A DNA stretch of 64,000 nt from Lachnospiraceae bacterium KM106-2 (GTDB lineage: Bacteria > Bacillota > Clostridia > Lachnospirales > Lachnospiraceae): contig AP018794.1 of NCBI GenBank assembly GCA_009731425.1, positions 3,510,001-3,574,000 on the forward strand. Direction: 5' to 3'. The position numbers were made by a program, and so were the translations under genes. Of the stretch, positions 27,515-37,525 are shown one piece after another (the first letter of the stretch is position 1; each line of letters begins with the position of its first letter). The notes under the pieces were generated by a model. The model searched no databases and was not told where the DNA came from. It worked only from the letters and a program-made list of their open reading frames with translations.

Positions 27515-29254
27515 ATGCAGTTACAGGCAATATTACATATACCATTATCCAATTATGCGTACGCTGTTGATGAAGAGACGTTGGTAATTCGAATCAGAAC
27601 GGCAAAGGATGATGTAAAAGAGTGCAATTTATTTTATGGCGACAGGGTTTGTATGCATGAGCCAATTGATGTAGAAGAAATCAAAATGAGTAAGATCGCC
27701 AGTGATCAGTTATTTGATTACTATGAATGTAAGATAGAAGATTGTTATCGAAGAGTATGTTACTATTTTCAATTACGTGATGTAAATGAGACAATTTATT
27801 ATTGTGGCGCTGGATTTAGTGAGGAAATGAAGTGTCATAGGACGCAGTATTTTCAGTTCCCTTATATAAGAAGAGAGGATATTCCGGATGTACCGGATTG
27901 GGCAAGTGATATTATTATGTATCATATTTTCCCGGATAGTTTTGCATCCGGAAGGAGAATGTTAACAGAAGAAGGAAAAGAGATCACATTAGCCAATGGC
28001 TTATCTTCAAAGAGCCGCTTAGGAGGAACCTTAAAAGGAGTTCTTCAAAATTTAGATTATTTAGATGATCTAGGAGTTAACTGTATTTATTTGAATCCTA
28101 TTTTTGAGGCGTCAGAATATCACAAGTATGACACCATTAATTATTATGAGATAGATCCGTGTATAGGAACAAAAGAGGACTTAAAAGAGTTGGTGAAGGA
28201 AGTACATAAAAGAGGAATGCATATTATACTCGATGGAGTATTTAATCATAGTGGATCTGGATTTTTTGCTTTTCAGGATGTGTTAAAGAATGGAGAAAAA
28301 TCAAAGTATAAGGACTGGTTTTATCAGTTATCCTTTCCGATTGAGTATAAAGAGATTCCGAATTATGAGACATTTGCTTATGTAAAGGAGATGCCTAAAT
28401 TAAATACAGGGAATCAGGAAGTTATCGATTATTTTTGTAATGTAGGTGCGTATTGGATCAGAGAAATGGACATTGACGGATGGAGATTAGATGTAGCGAA
28501 TGAGATCAATCATGATTTTTGGAGAGCCTTTCGAAAAGCAGTACGTGCGGTAAAGAAGAGTACATTTTTAATTGCAGAGATTTGGGAAGATTCTGAGGTT
28601 TGGTTACAAGGGGATCAATTTGATTCTGCAATGAATTATACATTTTCTTATTTGTGTCGGGATTTTTTCGCAAACCAGTCGATCACAGTGGCTGATTTTG
28701 ATGAGAAGATTCATCATATGTTACTTCGTTATCCTAGGAATATAAGTCTAGTACAGATGAACTTATTAGATTCTCATGACGTACCTAGATTTTTATCCTA
28801 TTGTGGAGGTGATAGAGAGAAGTTAAAACTTGCGATGTTCTACTTATTTATGAGTGCAGGAATTCCTTCTGTATTTTATGGTGATGAGAGATTAATTGAA
28901 GGAGTCACTGAGCCGGAATATCGAAGAAGTATGGTATGGAAGGGAGATGAGAAAGTTCTTAGTATGACAGCTTTATGTAAGACGTGGATTCATATTCGGA
29001 AGAAGTATGAGGCCTTACGTAAGGGAGTCTACCACACATTACTTACAGAGGATCAGAAGGGAATCTACATCTTTGAGAGAATTTATCAGAAACAGAAACT
29101 TATTATTTTGCTTCATAATCAAAGAGGAGAAGAATCATTAGAGATTCCAGCTGAATATGTTGGACATTTATATGACTTAGTACAAGATGCCGTAGTTACA
29201 GAGAATTGTATGAACATTGGAGAAATGGAAGGAAGAGTCTTTTTGGTAATTTGA
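27515..29254 (+). CDS. intracellular GH13 glycosidase (cyclomaltodextrinase/neopullulanase type)
   Basis: 579 aa without a signal peptide. The N-terminal 120 residues resemble the CBM34-type module of neopullulanase-like GH13 enzymes. The (beta/alpha)8 catalytic domain has region I DGVFNHSG, nucleophile Asp326 in GWRLDVANE, acid Glu355 in AEIWED and Asp422 in LLDSHDVPR. It would hydrolyse imported maltodextrins or cyclodextrins in the cytosol. It lies in the transporter operon, between the MalG-like permease and the secreted amylase. The ribosome site AGAGGAG is 11 bases from the start. Confidence 0.9.
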   Translation: MQLQAILHIPLSNYAYAVDEETLVIRIRTAKDDVKECNLFYGDRVCMHEPIDVEEIKMSKIASDQLFDYYECKIEDCYRRVCYYFQLRDVNETIYYCGAGFSEEMKCHRTQYFQFPYIRREDIPDVPDWASDIIMYHIFPDSFASGRRMLTEEGKEITLANGLSSKSRLGGTLKGVLQNLDYLDDLGVNCIYLNPIFEASEYHKYDTINYYEIDPCIGTKEDLKELVKEVHKRGMHIILDGVFNHSGSGFFAFQDVLKNGEKSKYKDWFYQLSFPIEYKEIPNYETFAYVKEMPKLNTGNQEVIDYFCNVGAYWIREMDIDGWRLDVANEINHDFWRAFRKAVRAVKKSTFLIAEIWEDSEVWLQGDQFDSAMNYTFSYLCRDFFANQSITVADFDEKIHHMLLRYPRNISLVQMNLLDSHDVPRFLSYCGGDREKLKLAMFYLFMSAGIPSVFYGDERLIEGVTEPEYRRSMVWKGDEKVLSMTALCKTWIHIRKKYEALRKGVYHTLLTEDQKGIYIFERIYQKQKLIILLHNQRGEESLEIPAEYVGHLYDLVQDAVVTENCMNIGEMEGRVFLVI

Positions 29255-29274
29255 GAAAATAGGGAGGATTAGAT

Positions 29275-31266
29275 ATGAAAAAGAGATACTGTGTGGTATT
29301 TACTTGTCTGATACTTTTACTTACAACATTTCACTCAACATATTTCGTAAATGCAGCTACATCGCTCCGAGGAGAATCGGTCTATGAGATTATGGTGGAT
29401 CGCTTTTATGACGGAGATAAAACAAACAATGCAACAGGAGAAGCATTCCGTAATACGGAAAACTCAGAAGATGATTTCCGCTATATGCACGGCGGAGATT
29501 GGCAGGGAGTTATTGATAAAATACCTTATATTAAAGGTATGGGTTATACGGCAATCTGGATCTCTCCAATTGCAGATCCTCAATTATGGGGGATTCCTGA
29601 TTCTACAGGTAAACAGTGGCCAACCGCTTATCATGGCTATAATGTAAATGATCCAAATCGTGCAAATCGTTATTTTGGTTCTGCCGATGCAACAAAGAGC
29701 AAAGAAAAATTAAAAGAATTAGTAGATACTTGTCATAAGAATGGAATTAAAGTTATTATCGATGTCGTTCCAAATCATGTCGGAGATTATCTTCAGGGGA
29801 CTGGAAGTAGTGCTCATTATTTAAATAGTTTATCTGGTTTAAAGACGGGAACGCAGTTACAGCCAGCAGCACCTTTTAATCAAGTTAATTGGTATCATAA
29901 CTTAGGTGATATCAATTTTGATAATGAACATCCACATAACAGTTCAAGTACAGCGATGTTAGAGAGTCATGATCTTGGCGGACTAGATGATCTTGATTTT
30001 GATAATGCAGCAGCAAAGACGGCAATGACGAATTCTATTAAGAACTGGTTTACTTATACAGGAGCAGATGCAGCCAGAGTGGATGCAGCAAAATGTATGA
30101 AACCTTCTGATATTCATGACTTACAGGAGACATTAGGTGTCGCTACTTTTGGCGAAAACTTCGATATGGATGTGTCTTTTGTGAAAGATTGGGTGGGAGA
30201 TAATGCAGAAACAGGTATGTTGGACTTCCCATTATTCCAAGCAATTGTGAATGATTTTGCTTATGGTAAGAATTTTGACAATACATCTGAAATCTCATTA
30301 AAATCTATTTTTGATCAAGATTATATGTATGGAAGTCATTTAAATGATATGGTTACTTTCATTGATAATCATGATAGAAATCGTTTCTTAACAGAGGCAG
30401 GTGGCGATGTTAAGAAATTACAAAATGCTTTGACATTTATCTTTACATGTAGAGGTGTCCCAGTTGTATTCCAAGGCACGGAGCAAAATCGAGGGAATGC
30501 AAATGGAAGTACCATCAATGGTATTGCGGATACCTATAATCGTTGGAGTATGGTGACAAAGGATTACAATGGAAATGTAGTAAAGGATTATTTTAATACC
30601 AATACTAGTACGTATAAATTAATTGCAAAATTAAATCAGTTAAGAGTAGATAATCCTGCATTAGCAGATGGAACGCAAAGAGAAATGTGGTCCTCACCTC
30701 ACTATTATGCTTTTTCAAGAAGAATAGATTCTGGTAAAAATAAAGGACAAGAAGTAATCTGTGCATTTAATAATGCAAGTAGTGAACAGACGGTAACAAT
30801 GCAGATCAGAGCAGAGAGTTCAATCGCAGCAGGTACCGTATTAGAGAACGTATTTGATTCTAGTGATCGTGTTGTTGTATCAAGTGATAAAAAGGTGAAG
30901 ATTACGGTAAGTGGAAACTCCAATAAGATTTATAAAGTAGCTTCTCCAATTATTGTAAAAGATAAGATCCCAGTTACTTTTACAATTAAAAACGCTACAA
31001 CTTATTATGGTCAAAATGTATATATTGTCGGAAATACAAGTGAGTTAGGTAATTGGGCTCCTGCATCAGCTGTTGGTCCAGGTACTTGCGCAAATTATCC
31101 AGAATGGAAAGTAACTGCTTACTTGGATCCTGGACAAACGATTGAATTTAAGGCAATTAAGAAAGAGAGTAGTTCTAGTTCCAACGTAGTATGGGAGAGT
31201 GGAAGTAACCATACTTATACAGTTCCGACATCCGGAAGTGGCAGTTGCACTATTACATGGCAATAA
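29275..31266 (+). CDS. secreted alpha-amylase (GH13) with C-terminal CBM20
   Basis: 663 aa. Signal peptide of about 27 residues ending in VNA. The GH13 catalytic domain resembles cyclodextrin glucanotransferases (YEIMVDRFYDGDKTNN). Its nucleophile is Asp270 (ARVDAAK), its acid/base Glu294 (FGENFD) and its third carboxylate Asp367 (DNHDRNR). A beta-sandwich C domain (about 465-560) leads straight into a starch-binding CBM20 (about 565-663: PVTFTIKNATTYYGQNVYIVGN). The IPT/TIG D domain of typical CGTases is absent, so alpha-amylase is more likely than cyclodextrin formation. It would supply the importer with malto-oligosaccharides. Confidence 0.92.
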   Translation: MKKRYCVVFTCLILLLTTFHSTYFVNAATSLRGESVYEIMVDRFYDGDKTNNATGEAFRNTENSEDDFRYMHGGDWQGVIDKIPYIKGMGYTAIWISPIADPQLWGIPDSTGKQWPTAYHGYNVNDPNRANRYFGSADATKSKEKLKELVDTCHKNGIKVIIDVVPNHVGDYLQGTGSSAHYLNSLSGLKTGTQLQPAAPFNQVNWYHNLGDINFDNEHPHNSSSTAMLESHDLGGLDDLDFDNAAAKTAMTNSIKNWFTYTGADAARVDAAKCMKPSDIHDLQETLGVATFGENFDMDVSFVKDWVGDNAETGMLDFPLFQAIVNDFAYGKNFDNTSEISLKSIFDQDYMYGSHLNDMVTFIDNHDRNRFLTEAGGDVKKLQNALTFIFTCRGVPVVFQGTEQNRGNANGSTINGIADTYNRWSMVTKDYNGNVVKDYFNTNTSTYKLIAKLNQLRVDNPALADGTQREMWSSPHYYAFSRRIDSGKNKGQEVICAFNNASSEQTVTMQIRAESSIAAGTVLENVFDSSDRVVVSSDKKVKITVSGNSNKIYKVASPIIVKDKIPVTFTIKNATTYYGQNVYIVGNTSELGNWAPASAVGPGTCANYPEWKVTAYLDPGQTIEFKAIKKESSSSSNVVWESGSNHTYTVPTSGSGSCTITWQ

Positions 31267-31280
31267 AATAAGAATAATTT

Positions 31281-31313
31281 AGGGGCGTGCCACATCTGTG
31301 ACACGCCCCTTTG
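31281..31313 (+). terminator. terminator of the maltodextrin operon
   Basis: A GC-rich stem AGGGGCGTG (31281-31289) with CACGCCCCT (31302-31310), extended inward by further pairs with one mismatch, then TTT. It is the only strongly GC-rich stretch nearby. Confidence 0.75.
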
Positions 31314-31404
31314 GCAGTTATAAGATTTTATTTTTTATATACTATGTATTTCAACATAAGTATAGAATCTTCAACTATATATGTCAATATATAGTCGGAA
31401 AAAG

Positions 31405-33264
31405 CTACTGAGTTTCTCCTGCAATCCAATCATCTAGATATTGATCAATAATATTGAATTGAGCTGGCCCAATTTTCAGAAGAAATTCATGAAAGGCCTT
31501 ATTCGTATATTTATTACCAAGCTGCTTTACAGCCTTCTCTCTTAAGCCATTGATCTCTAGATAGCCTATGGTATATGCAAGGTAGTTAGCTGGTTCTTCT
31601 ACAATCAGATGATACATATAGGTAATATCATTTTCATCCTCAATACCATAGGTAGAGAGATATTTTTTAGTATCTTCAAGACTCCATCCATAATAGTGGA
31701 TACCAATATCCACTTTGGCATAGAGACATAAGGTAGAAATAAAGTTATGTTTTAAAATGGATGCCACATTTGTATTGAGCTTGGCAAGGTCATAAGAATA
31801 GAGTTCCACATAAGTAGCCCATCCTTCACTATACCCAAGAAAATCAAGAGCATATCGAACGAGAGAAGCGTTTTGCTTTTCATAATATACCGTTTGGTAT
31901 AGATGTCCGGGATAGCCCTCATGAGCTAATGAGGTAAACATATTATTGGTTGTCTGTTCGCTTCCATTATTGATATAGATGGTATTGGTCGTATAGTTAT
32001 CGATCGGAGGGGTCAGGTAGAATGCAGGACTTGAATATTCTTCTAGCGATTTATGAACGGCTTTAATTTTGCAGCTAATTCCACTGAGTTTTGGAAAGTC
32101 ATTGGAGATGTTATCTTTTAAGTAGTTAAGAATATCGTTTGGTTTGGAATAAGGATAGGTTACTTTATTAGCATTATTGAAGGCGTTTTCATCTTGAACA
32201 GAAATCGTTAGGATAGAGTTGAGAGAGTTTTTAATTGTTTCATCTAACCAAGCATCTAACTCTTTTACTGTTTTTGCAGATCCGGTGGTATCTTTTACTA
32301 AATATTCATAATAGGCTTTTCCGTTCTTATAGTGAGAAAGTCCTTCTTTATTCTTTCCAGTTCCCTTTAAAGAGGAAAGTGTCTTAATAAGAAGATTGTA
32401 AGCTGGAATGACATATTGTTTGACATAGACAACATTCTTTTCTTGCCATTGTGTAGCTCTTTCTTTAGATAGATTACAGGTGGTAATACGTGTGTTAAAG
32501 GTTTCAATCAAATAGTTTTTTTCAGGATTTTTAATAAATTGTTTGCATTGCGAAATGAGATCATCCACCGCATAGTCGGGCATAAAGTATCCAGAAGCAG
32601 ACTTCTCTTTTTCATATTTACATACGTCAGAGAAATACTCATAGACACATGGAAGAAGTGCTAAATAGTTTTTGATATCTTTTTCAGAGGATAATTTATA
32701 CTCTGCAAGTAAGATCGGAAATACAGATTGGGCCCCCGAGATGGCTTGTAATGGTTCGGCAAAACAAAGCATAGATTTAGCATTTTTACTTAGTGAGAGC
32801 TTCTCTTTTAAGATGGTGTAAGTAAGTTTCTGTTCGTCCGATAGTTTATTTGGATCATAAGTGTTTAGAATTCTAAGATAAAGAAGATTTAGCTCATTTG
32901 CTTCTTTTAAGTAGGAAGTACTAAATGTACCAAGAGTGGGGGTGTAATGTTCAATCCCGAAGTTCTCTGGATAGGCAAGGGTTGACTTTAGGGTTAAACT
33001 GTTTGTTTTCGCGTATTCATAGAAGATCTCATCAGTAAATAAGTCAAAATGTGCTTGAATTTTATAGGTATCATTTGTTGTCGGTGATTTTAGTTCTTTA
33101 TAGATGTCATTATGGCTGTCTGATTTTTCTGATTCATTGGATGACTTGGTATTTTGAGGTGTGGTATTTGTTTTTTTACTAAAATCACAGCTATTTAAGG
33201 AAAGTATACATAGAACAATAGAGAGTAAGAGAGCAATGTATCGTTGGAGCTGTTTCTGTTTCAT
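31405..33264 (-). CDS. DUF885 family lipoprotein, putative metallopeptidase
   Basis: 619 aa. Lipoprotein signal peptide with lipobox LNSC (Cys26), then a Ser/Thr/Asn-rich linker to about residue 65. The rest matches the DUF885 family. The conserved HEGYPGHLYQ near 445 carries the HExxxH-like motif (H-E-G-Y-P-G-H) expected for zinc, and EGWATYVELY follows near 480. It is presumably a surface-anchored peptidase. The substrate is unknown. AAGGAGGATTT stands before the start. It is monocistronic and divergent from metG. Confidence 0.87.
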   Translation of the reverse strand: MKQKQLQRYIALLLSIVLCILSLNSCDFSKKTNTTPQNTKSSNESEKSDSHNDIYKELKSPTTNDTYKIQAHFDLFTDEIFYEYAKTNSLTLKSTLAYPENFGIEHYTPTLGTFSTSYLKEANELNLLYLRILNTYDPNKLSDEQKLTYTILKEKLSLSKNAKSMLCFAEPLQAISGAQSVFPILLAEYKLSSEKDIKNYLALLPCVYEYFSDVCKYEKEKSASGYFMPDYAVDDLISQCKQFIKNPEKNYLIETFNTRITTCNLSKERATQWQEKNVVYVKQYVIPAYNLLIKTLSSLKGTGKNKEGLSHYKNGKAYYEYLVKDTTGSAKTVKELDAWLDETIKNSLNSILTISVQDENAFNNANKVTYPYSKPNDILNYLKDNISNDFPKLSGISCKIKAVHKSLEEYSSPAFYLTPPIDNYTTNTIYINNGSEQTTNNMFTSLAHEGYPGHLYQTVYYEKQNASLVRYALDFLGYSEGWATYVELYSYDLAKLNTNVASILKHNFISTLCLYAKVDIGIHYYGWSLEDTKKYLSTYGIEDENDITYMYHLIVEEPANYLAYTIGYLEINGLREKAVKQLGNKYTNKAFHEFLLKIGPAQFNIIDQYLDDWIAGETQ

Positions 33265-33356
33265 AAATCCTCCTTGGGGTAATACTATGTACTATTTTTA
33301 TAGATTTGTATATGATTATGAGAAATAGGGAAAAAATATAATAGAAACAACCAATC

Positions 33357-33385
33357 TTGACAAAAAACTTAGGATTAGTTACACT
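33357..33385 (+). promoter_or_regulatory. metG: sigma-A promoter of metG
   Basis: Consensus TTGACA (33357-33362) and TACACT (33380-33385) with a 17-base spacer, directly before the T-box leader. Transcription should start near 33392. Confidence 0.65.
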
Positions 33386-33391
33386 TAGCAT

Positions 33392-33648
33392 ATATATGGA
33401 AAGTGGCTGTGAAAAGAAGAGTATGCAGGGAAGGCATCACAGAAAACCTGAGAAGATGAGAACAGGTATGAGATAACTGCAGAAGATGGTCTTGGAGCTT
33501 CGCACCGAATGCATGGAATGCACTAGGCTGCGACGGGTTCACCCGTTATTGTGATAAATGAGGTCCTTGTCGGAAGATAAGGATGAATTAAAGTGGTAAC
33601 ACGGGTATTATCTCGTCTTTAAATTATTTAGAGGCGGGATTTTTTTTC
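33392..33648 (+). promoter_or_regulatory. T-box leader of metG
   Basis: The T-box core AAAGTGGTAACACG is at 33590-33603. Its UGGU would pair with the uncharged end of a tRNA whose discriminator is A, as in the Met tRNA of this window. A 14-bp terminator stem (33610-33623 with 33627-33640) ends in T640-T648. Upstream lie stem III (GACGGG/CCCGTT near 33535-33547) and a Stem I region. The specifier codon was not assigned with certainty: several ATG triplets near 33510-33520 fit Met. Antitermination by uncharged tRNA-Met is expected. Confidence 0.88.
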
Positions 33649-33687
33649 TTTCTATGAAAAATAAATAAAAGAATCGGAGGAAGTATC

Positions 33688-35643
33688 ATGTCAAAGAAAC
33701 CTTATTATATTACAACTGCAATTGCTTATACATCAGGTAAGCCTCATATCGGTAATACGTATGAAATCATCTTAGCAGACAGTATTGCTAGATTCAAACG
33801 TTTTGAAGGATATGATGTTCGTTTCCAAACAGGAACAGATGAGCATGGACAAAAAATCGAATTAAAGGCAGAAGAAGCCGGAATTACACCAAAGGAATTC
33901 GTTGATCACACTGCAGGAGAGATCAAACGAATCTATGATCTAATGAATACTTCTTATGATAAATTCATCCGTACAACTGATGAATATCATGAAAAGCAAG
34001 TTCAGAAGATTTTTAAGAAATTATATGATCAAGGAGATATCTATAAAGGATTTTACGAAGGAATGTACTGTACACCTTGCGAATCTTTCTTTACAGCATC
34101 TCAGCTCGTTGATGGTAAATGTCCTGATTGCGGAAGAGAATGTCAGCCGGCAAAAGAAGAAGCTTATTTCTTAAAATTAGGAAAATATACAGATCGTTTA
34201 GTAGAACACATTAAGACACATCCAGAGTTTATTCAACCAGAATCACGTAAGAATGAAATGATGAATAACTTCATCTTAGCTGGATTACAAGATCTTTGTG
34301 TATCTAGAACATCTTTCAAATGGGGAATCCCAGTTGATTTTGATGATAAACATGTTGTTTATGTATGGCTTGATGCACTTAGCAACTACATCACTGGTTT
34401 AGGATATGATGTTGATGGTAATAACGACGAGTTATACAACAAATACTGGCCAGCAGATCTTCACTTGATCGGTAAAGATATTTTACGTTTCCACACAATT
34501 TACTGGCCAATCATGTTAATGGCACTTGACCTTCCATTACCAAAACAGATCTTCGGTCATCCTTGGTTATTACAAGGCGATGGTAAGATGAGTAAATCAA
34601 AAGGAAATGTAATTTATGCAGATGATCTAGTAGATTTCTTCGGCGTAGATGCCGTTCGTTACTTCGTATTACATGAAATGCCATTTGAAAATGATGGTGT
34701 AGTTTCATGGGAGCTTATGGTAGAGCGTATGAACTCTGACCTTGCCAATACACTTGGTAACTTAGTAAACCGTACCATCTCTATGTCAAACAAATATTTT
34801 GATGGTATTGTAACAAATAAGAACTGTAGTGAACCAGTAGATGAGGAATTAAAAGCACTTGCGCTTGAAACTCCAAATAAAGTAATTGAAAAGATGGAAC
34901 ACCTTCGTGTTGCAGATGCGATCACTGAAATCTTTACATTATTTAAACGCTGCAACAAGTATATTGATGAGACAATGCCTTGGGCACTTGCAAAAGATGA
35001 AGCTAAGAAAGATCGTCTTGCAACGGTACTTTACAACTTAGTAGAAGGCATTACAATTGGCGCAAGTCTTTTAGAGTCTTATATGCCAGAAACATGTGCT
35101 AAGATTTTAGCGCAGTTAAATACAACAAAACGTGAATTAGAAGATATGAAACAATTTGGTTTATATCCTTCAGACAATAAAGTAACTGAAAAACCAGAAA
35201 TTTTATTTGCAAGATTAGACTTAAATGAGGTATTAGAAAAAGTGGAAGAATTAAAGAAAGCACAACAGGCAGAAGTTCAAAAAGAAGAAGGTCCTGTTAT
35301 TGATATTGAAGCAAAAGAAGAAATCGAATACGATGATTTTATGAAAATGCAGTTCCAAGTTGGCGAGATCATCGCTTGTGAAGAAGTGAAGAAATCTAAG
35401 AAATTATTAGTTTCTCAAGTTAAAGTTGGAAGCCAGGTAAAACAGATCGTATCCGGTATCAAAGCACACTACACTCCAGAACAAATGGTAGGTAAGAAAG
35501 TTATGGTTTTAGTAAACTTAAAACCAGCAAAACTTGCCGGTGTATTATCGGAAGGTATGTTATTATGTGCTGAAAATGAAAAAGGCGAATTAGCTCTTAT
35601 GGTTCCTGAAAAGGATATGCCAGCAGGCGCTGAAATCTGTTAA
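33688..35643 (+). CDS. metG: methionyl-tRNA synthetase
   Basis: 651 aa class I aminoacyl-tRNA synthetase. HIGH-type motif PHIGNTYE near 20, zinc Cys in CTPCESFF...CPDCGRE near 128-150, KMSKSKGN near 301 and a C-terminal tRNA-binding OB-fold (about 550-651: QVGEIIACEEVKKSKKLLVSQVKVG). Charges tRNA-Met. Regulated by the T-box leader just upstream. In B. subtilis metS follows abrB directly; here 13.6 kb intervene. Confidence 0.98.
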   Translation: MSKKPYYITTAIAYTSGKPHIGNTYEIILADSIARFKRFEGYDVRFQTGTDEHGQKIELKAEEAGITPKEFVDHTAGEIKRIYDLMNTSYDKFIRTTDEYHEKQVQKIFKKLYDQGDIYKGFYEGMYCTPCESFFTASQLVDGKCPDCGRECQPAKEEAYFLKLGKYTDRLVEHIKTHPEFIQPESRKNEMMNNFILAGLQDLCVSRTSFKWGIPVDFDDKHVVYVWLDALSNYITGLGYDVDGNNDELYNKYWPADLHLIGKDILRFHTIYWPIMLMALDLPLPKQIFGHPWLLQGDGKMSKSKGNVIYADDLVDFFGVDAVRYFVLHEMPFENDGVVSWELMVERMNSDLANTLGNLVNRTISMSNKYFDGIVTNKNCSEPVDEELKALALETPNKVIEKMEHLRVADAITEIFTLFKRCNKYIDETMPWALAKDEAKKDRLATVLYNLVEGITIGASLLESYMPETCAKILAQLNTTKRELEDMKQFGLYPSDNKVTEKPEILFARLDLNEVLEKVEELKKAQQAEVQKEEGPVIDIEAKEEIEYDDFMKMQFQVGEIIACEEVKKSKKLLVSQVKVGSQVKQIVSGIKAHYTPEQMVGKKVMVLVNLKPAKLAGVLSEGMLLCAENEKGELALMVPEKDMPAGAEIC

Positions 35644-35654
35644 TCCGAAAGGAG

Positions 35655-35689
35655 AGGGAGTTGCAAAGCAATTATTTGTAACTCCCTTT
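35655..35689 (+). terminator. possible terminator between metG and tatD
   Basis: A 13-bp stem (35655-35667 with 35675-35687, one G-T pair) followed by TTT. The short T-tract suggests partial readthrough into tatD. Confidence 0.5.
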
Positions 35690-35727
35690 ATCACATATGG
35701 ATAGATGATAGAAAGGAAGAGCGAAAG

Positions 35728-36495
35728 ATGATTTTTGATACGCATGCTCATTATGATGACAAGCAGTTTGATGAAGACAGAGAAGCATTGCTTGCTAGTT
35801 TTAAGGAACAAGGAATCGAGTTCGTAGTCAATGTCGGTGCGGATATAGCAACAAGTAAGACAACGATCGAGTTAGCTAAGAAATACCCATTTATCTATGG
35901 CGCCATTGGTGTTCATCCCAATGAGGTAGCAGAGCTAAACGAAGAGAAGATGCAATGGCTAAAGGATATGACGTCTTTAGAGAAGATCGTTGCCATTGGA
36001 GAGATCGGACTTGATTATTATTGGAAAGAGCCAGAACCTGCGATTCAGAAACAATGGTTTGAGCGACAACTTGAGTTAGCAAGAGAGGTAAATCTTCCTG
36101 TTATTATTCATAGCCGCGATGCAACAAAGGATACCGTTGATATGATGCAGGCACTAAAAGCTGGAGATATCGGTGGAGTGATCCATTGTTATTCTTATTC
36201 CAAAGAAACAGCTAAGACATTTTTAGATATGGGATACTATTTTGGAATCGGTGGAATAGTTACTTTCAATAATGCGAAGAAGTTGAAAGAAGTCGTGGAG
36301 TATCTGCCATTAGAGTCTATCGTTTTAGAGACAGATTGTCCTTACCTTGCACCGGTTCCAAACCGTGGAAAGAGAAATTCTTCTTTGAATCTTCCTTATG
36401 TGGTAGATGAAATTGCAAGGATTAAGAATATAGATCAAGAAACAGTAATGAATGTAACGATGCAGAATGCAAAGAATCTGTATCGAATGAAATAA
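35728..36495 (+). CDS. tatD: TatD family metal-dependent hydrolase (DNase)
   Basis: 255 aa TIM-barrel hydrolase. The metal site is visible: DTHAHYDDKQF at 3-13, GEIGLDYYW near 91-99, IHSRDA near 130, HCYSY near 152 and ETDCPYLAP near 200-208. The family removes 3' nucleotides from damaged DNA and RNA. It sits between metG and rsmA as yabD does in B. subtilis. AAGGAAGAG precedes the start. Confidence 0.95.
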   Translation: MIFDTHAHYDDKQFDEDREALLASFKEQGIEFVVNVGADIATSKTTIELAKKYPFIYGAIGVHPNEVAELNEEKMQWLKDMTSLEKIVAIGEIGLDYYWKEPEPAIQKQWFERQLELAREVNLPVIIHSRDATKDTVDMMQALKAGDIGGVIHCYSYSKETAKTFLDMGYYFGIGGIVTFNNAKKLKEVVEYLPLESIVLETDCPYLAPVPNRGKRNSSLNLPYVVDEIARIKNIDQETVMNVTMQNAKNLYRMK

Positions 36496-36512
36496 GAAAA
36501 GCGAGGTAACAG

Positions 36513-37379
36513 ATGGCATCACTAGGTAATCCACAAAATACGATTGCAGTATTAAATAAATATGGATTTAATTTTCAAAAACGATTCGGTCAAAACTTTT
36601 TAATTGATACACATGTTTTGGATAAGATTATTGCTGCGGCAAAAGTGACGAAAGATGATATGGTATTAGAAATTGGTCCGGGTATCGGAACAATGACACA
36701 ATATTTGTGTGAGAATGCAAGAGAAGTCGTTGCAGTTGAAATCGATAAGAATCTAATTCCAATCCTTGAAGATACGTTATCAGAATATGATAATGTTACC
36801 GTAATTAATGAAGATATTTTAAAGGTTGATATTAATAAGCTGGCAATGGAACGTAATGGTGGAAAGCCAATCAAAGTCGTTGCCAATTTACCATATTATA
36901 TTACAACACCGATCATCATGGGACTATTTGAGAGTGGTGTTCCGATTGAGAATATTACGGTTATGGTTCAAAAAGAGGTTGCTGACCGTATGCAGGTAGG
37001 ACCAGGAACAAAAGACTATGGTGCATTGTCTCTTGCAGTACAGTATTATGCAGAACCTTATATCGTGGCAAATGTACCACCTAACTGCTTTATGCCTCGT
37101 CCAAACGTTGGTTCAGCAGTAATCCGTCTTACGAGATATCAAGAGCCACCAGTTAAAGTGAATAATGTTAAGATGATGTTCCGTGTAATCCGAGCATCCT
37201 TCAATCAAAGAAGAAAGACATTGATGAATGGTTTAAATAATTCACCAGAGATTCCAATGACGAAGGAATGTATTGTGAAAGCCATCGAACAGTTAGGAGT
37301 AAGTCCTTCTGTTAGAGGAGAAGCATTGACATTAGAGCAATTTGCTAGATTGACTGATTTATTAGAAGAAAATAAATAA
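36513..37379 (+). CDS. rsmA: 16S rRNA dimethyladenosine transferase (KsgA)
   Basis: 288 aa. FGQNFLID at about 27-34, the SAM-binding motif EIGPGIGTMT near 55-64, and the target-site NLPYYIT near 126-132. It dimethylates A1518 and A1519 of 16S rRNA in the small-subunit body. It follows tatD with a 17-base gap. The rnmV and yabE genes found between tatD and ksgA in B. subtilis are missing. Confidence 0.97.
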   Translation: MASLGNPQNTIAVLNKYGFNFQKRFGQNFLIDTHVLDKIIAAAKVTKDDMVLEIGPGIGTMTQYLCENAREVVAVEIDKNLIPILEDTLSEYDNVTVINEDILKVDINKLAMERNGGKPIKVVANLPYYITTPIIMGLFESGVPIENITVMVQKEVADRMQVGPGTKDYGALSLAVQYYAEPYIVANVPPNCFMPRPNVGSAVIRLTRYQEPPVKVNNVKMMFRVIRASFNQRRKTLMNGLNNSPEIPMTKECIVKAIEQLGVSPSVRGEALTLEQFARLTDLLEENK

Positions 37380-37385
37380 TACGGT

Positions 37386-37430
37386 ATAACCTATGAATAA
37401 TTCCAATTTATTCGTAGGTTATTTTTTTTA
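37386..37430 (+). terminator. terminator after rsmA
   Basis: A 15-bp stem (37386-37400 with 37408-37422, one G-T pair) with a loop of seven bases and eight T's. Confidence 0.9.
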
Positions 37431-37525
37431 TCCTAAGAGAATAAGATAAATGTATGTATAGCAAGGCTTTCTAGGAATACTTGTCTATTTGAAAGCATAA
37501 ATTAGTATAAAAAGGAGTGACGGTC

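Noticed and set aside
27504-27569. Out-of-frame small ORF starting at the ATG directly after the ribosome site of the intracellular GH13 gene
   Set aside because: No spacing to the Shine-Dalgarno sequence remains, and the 21-codon product resembles nothing.
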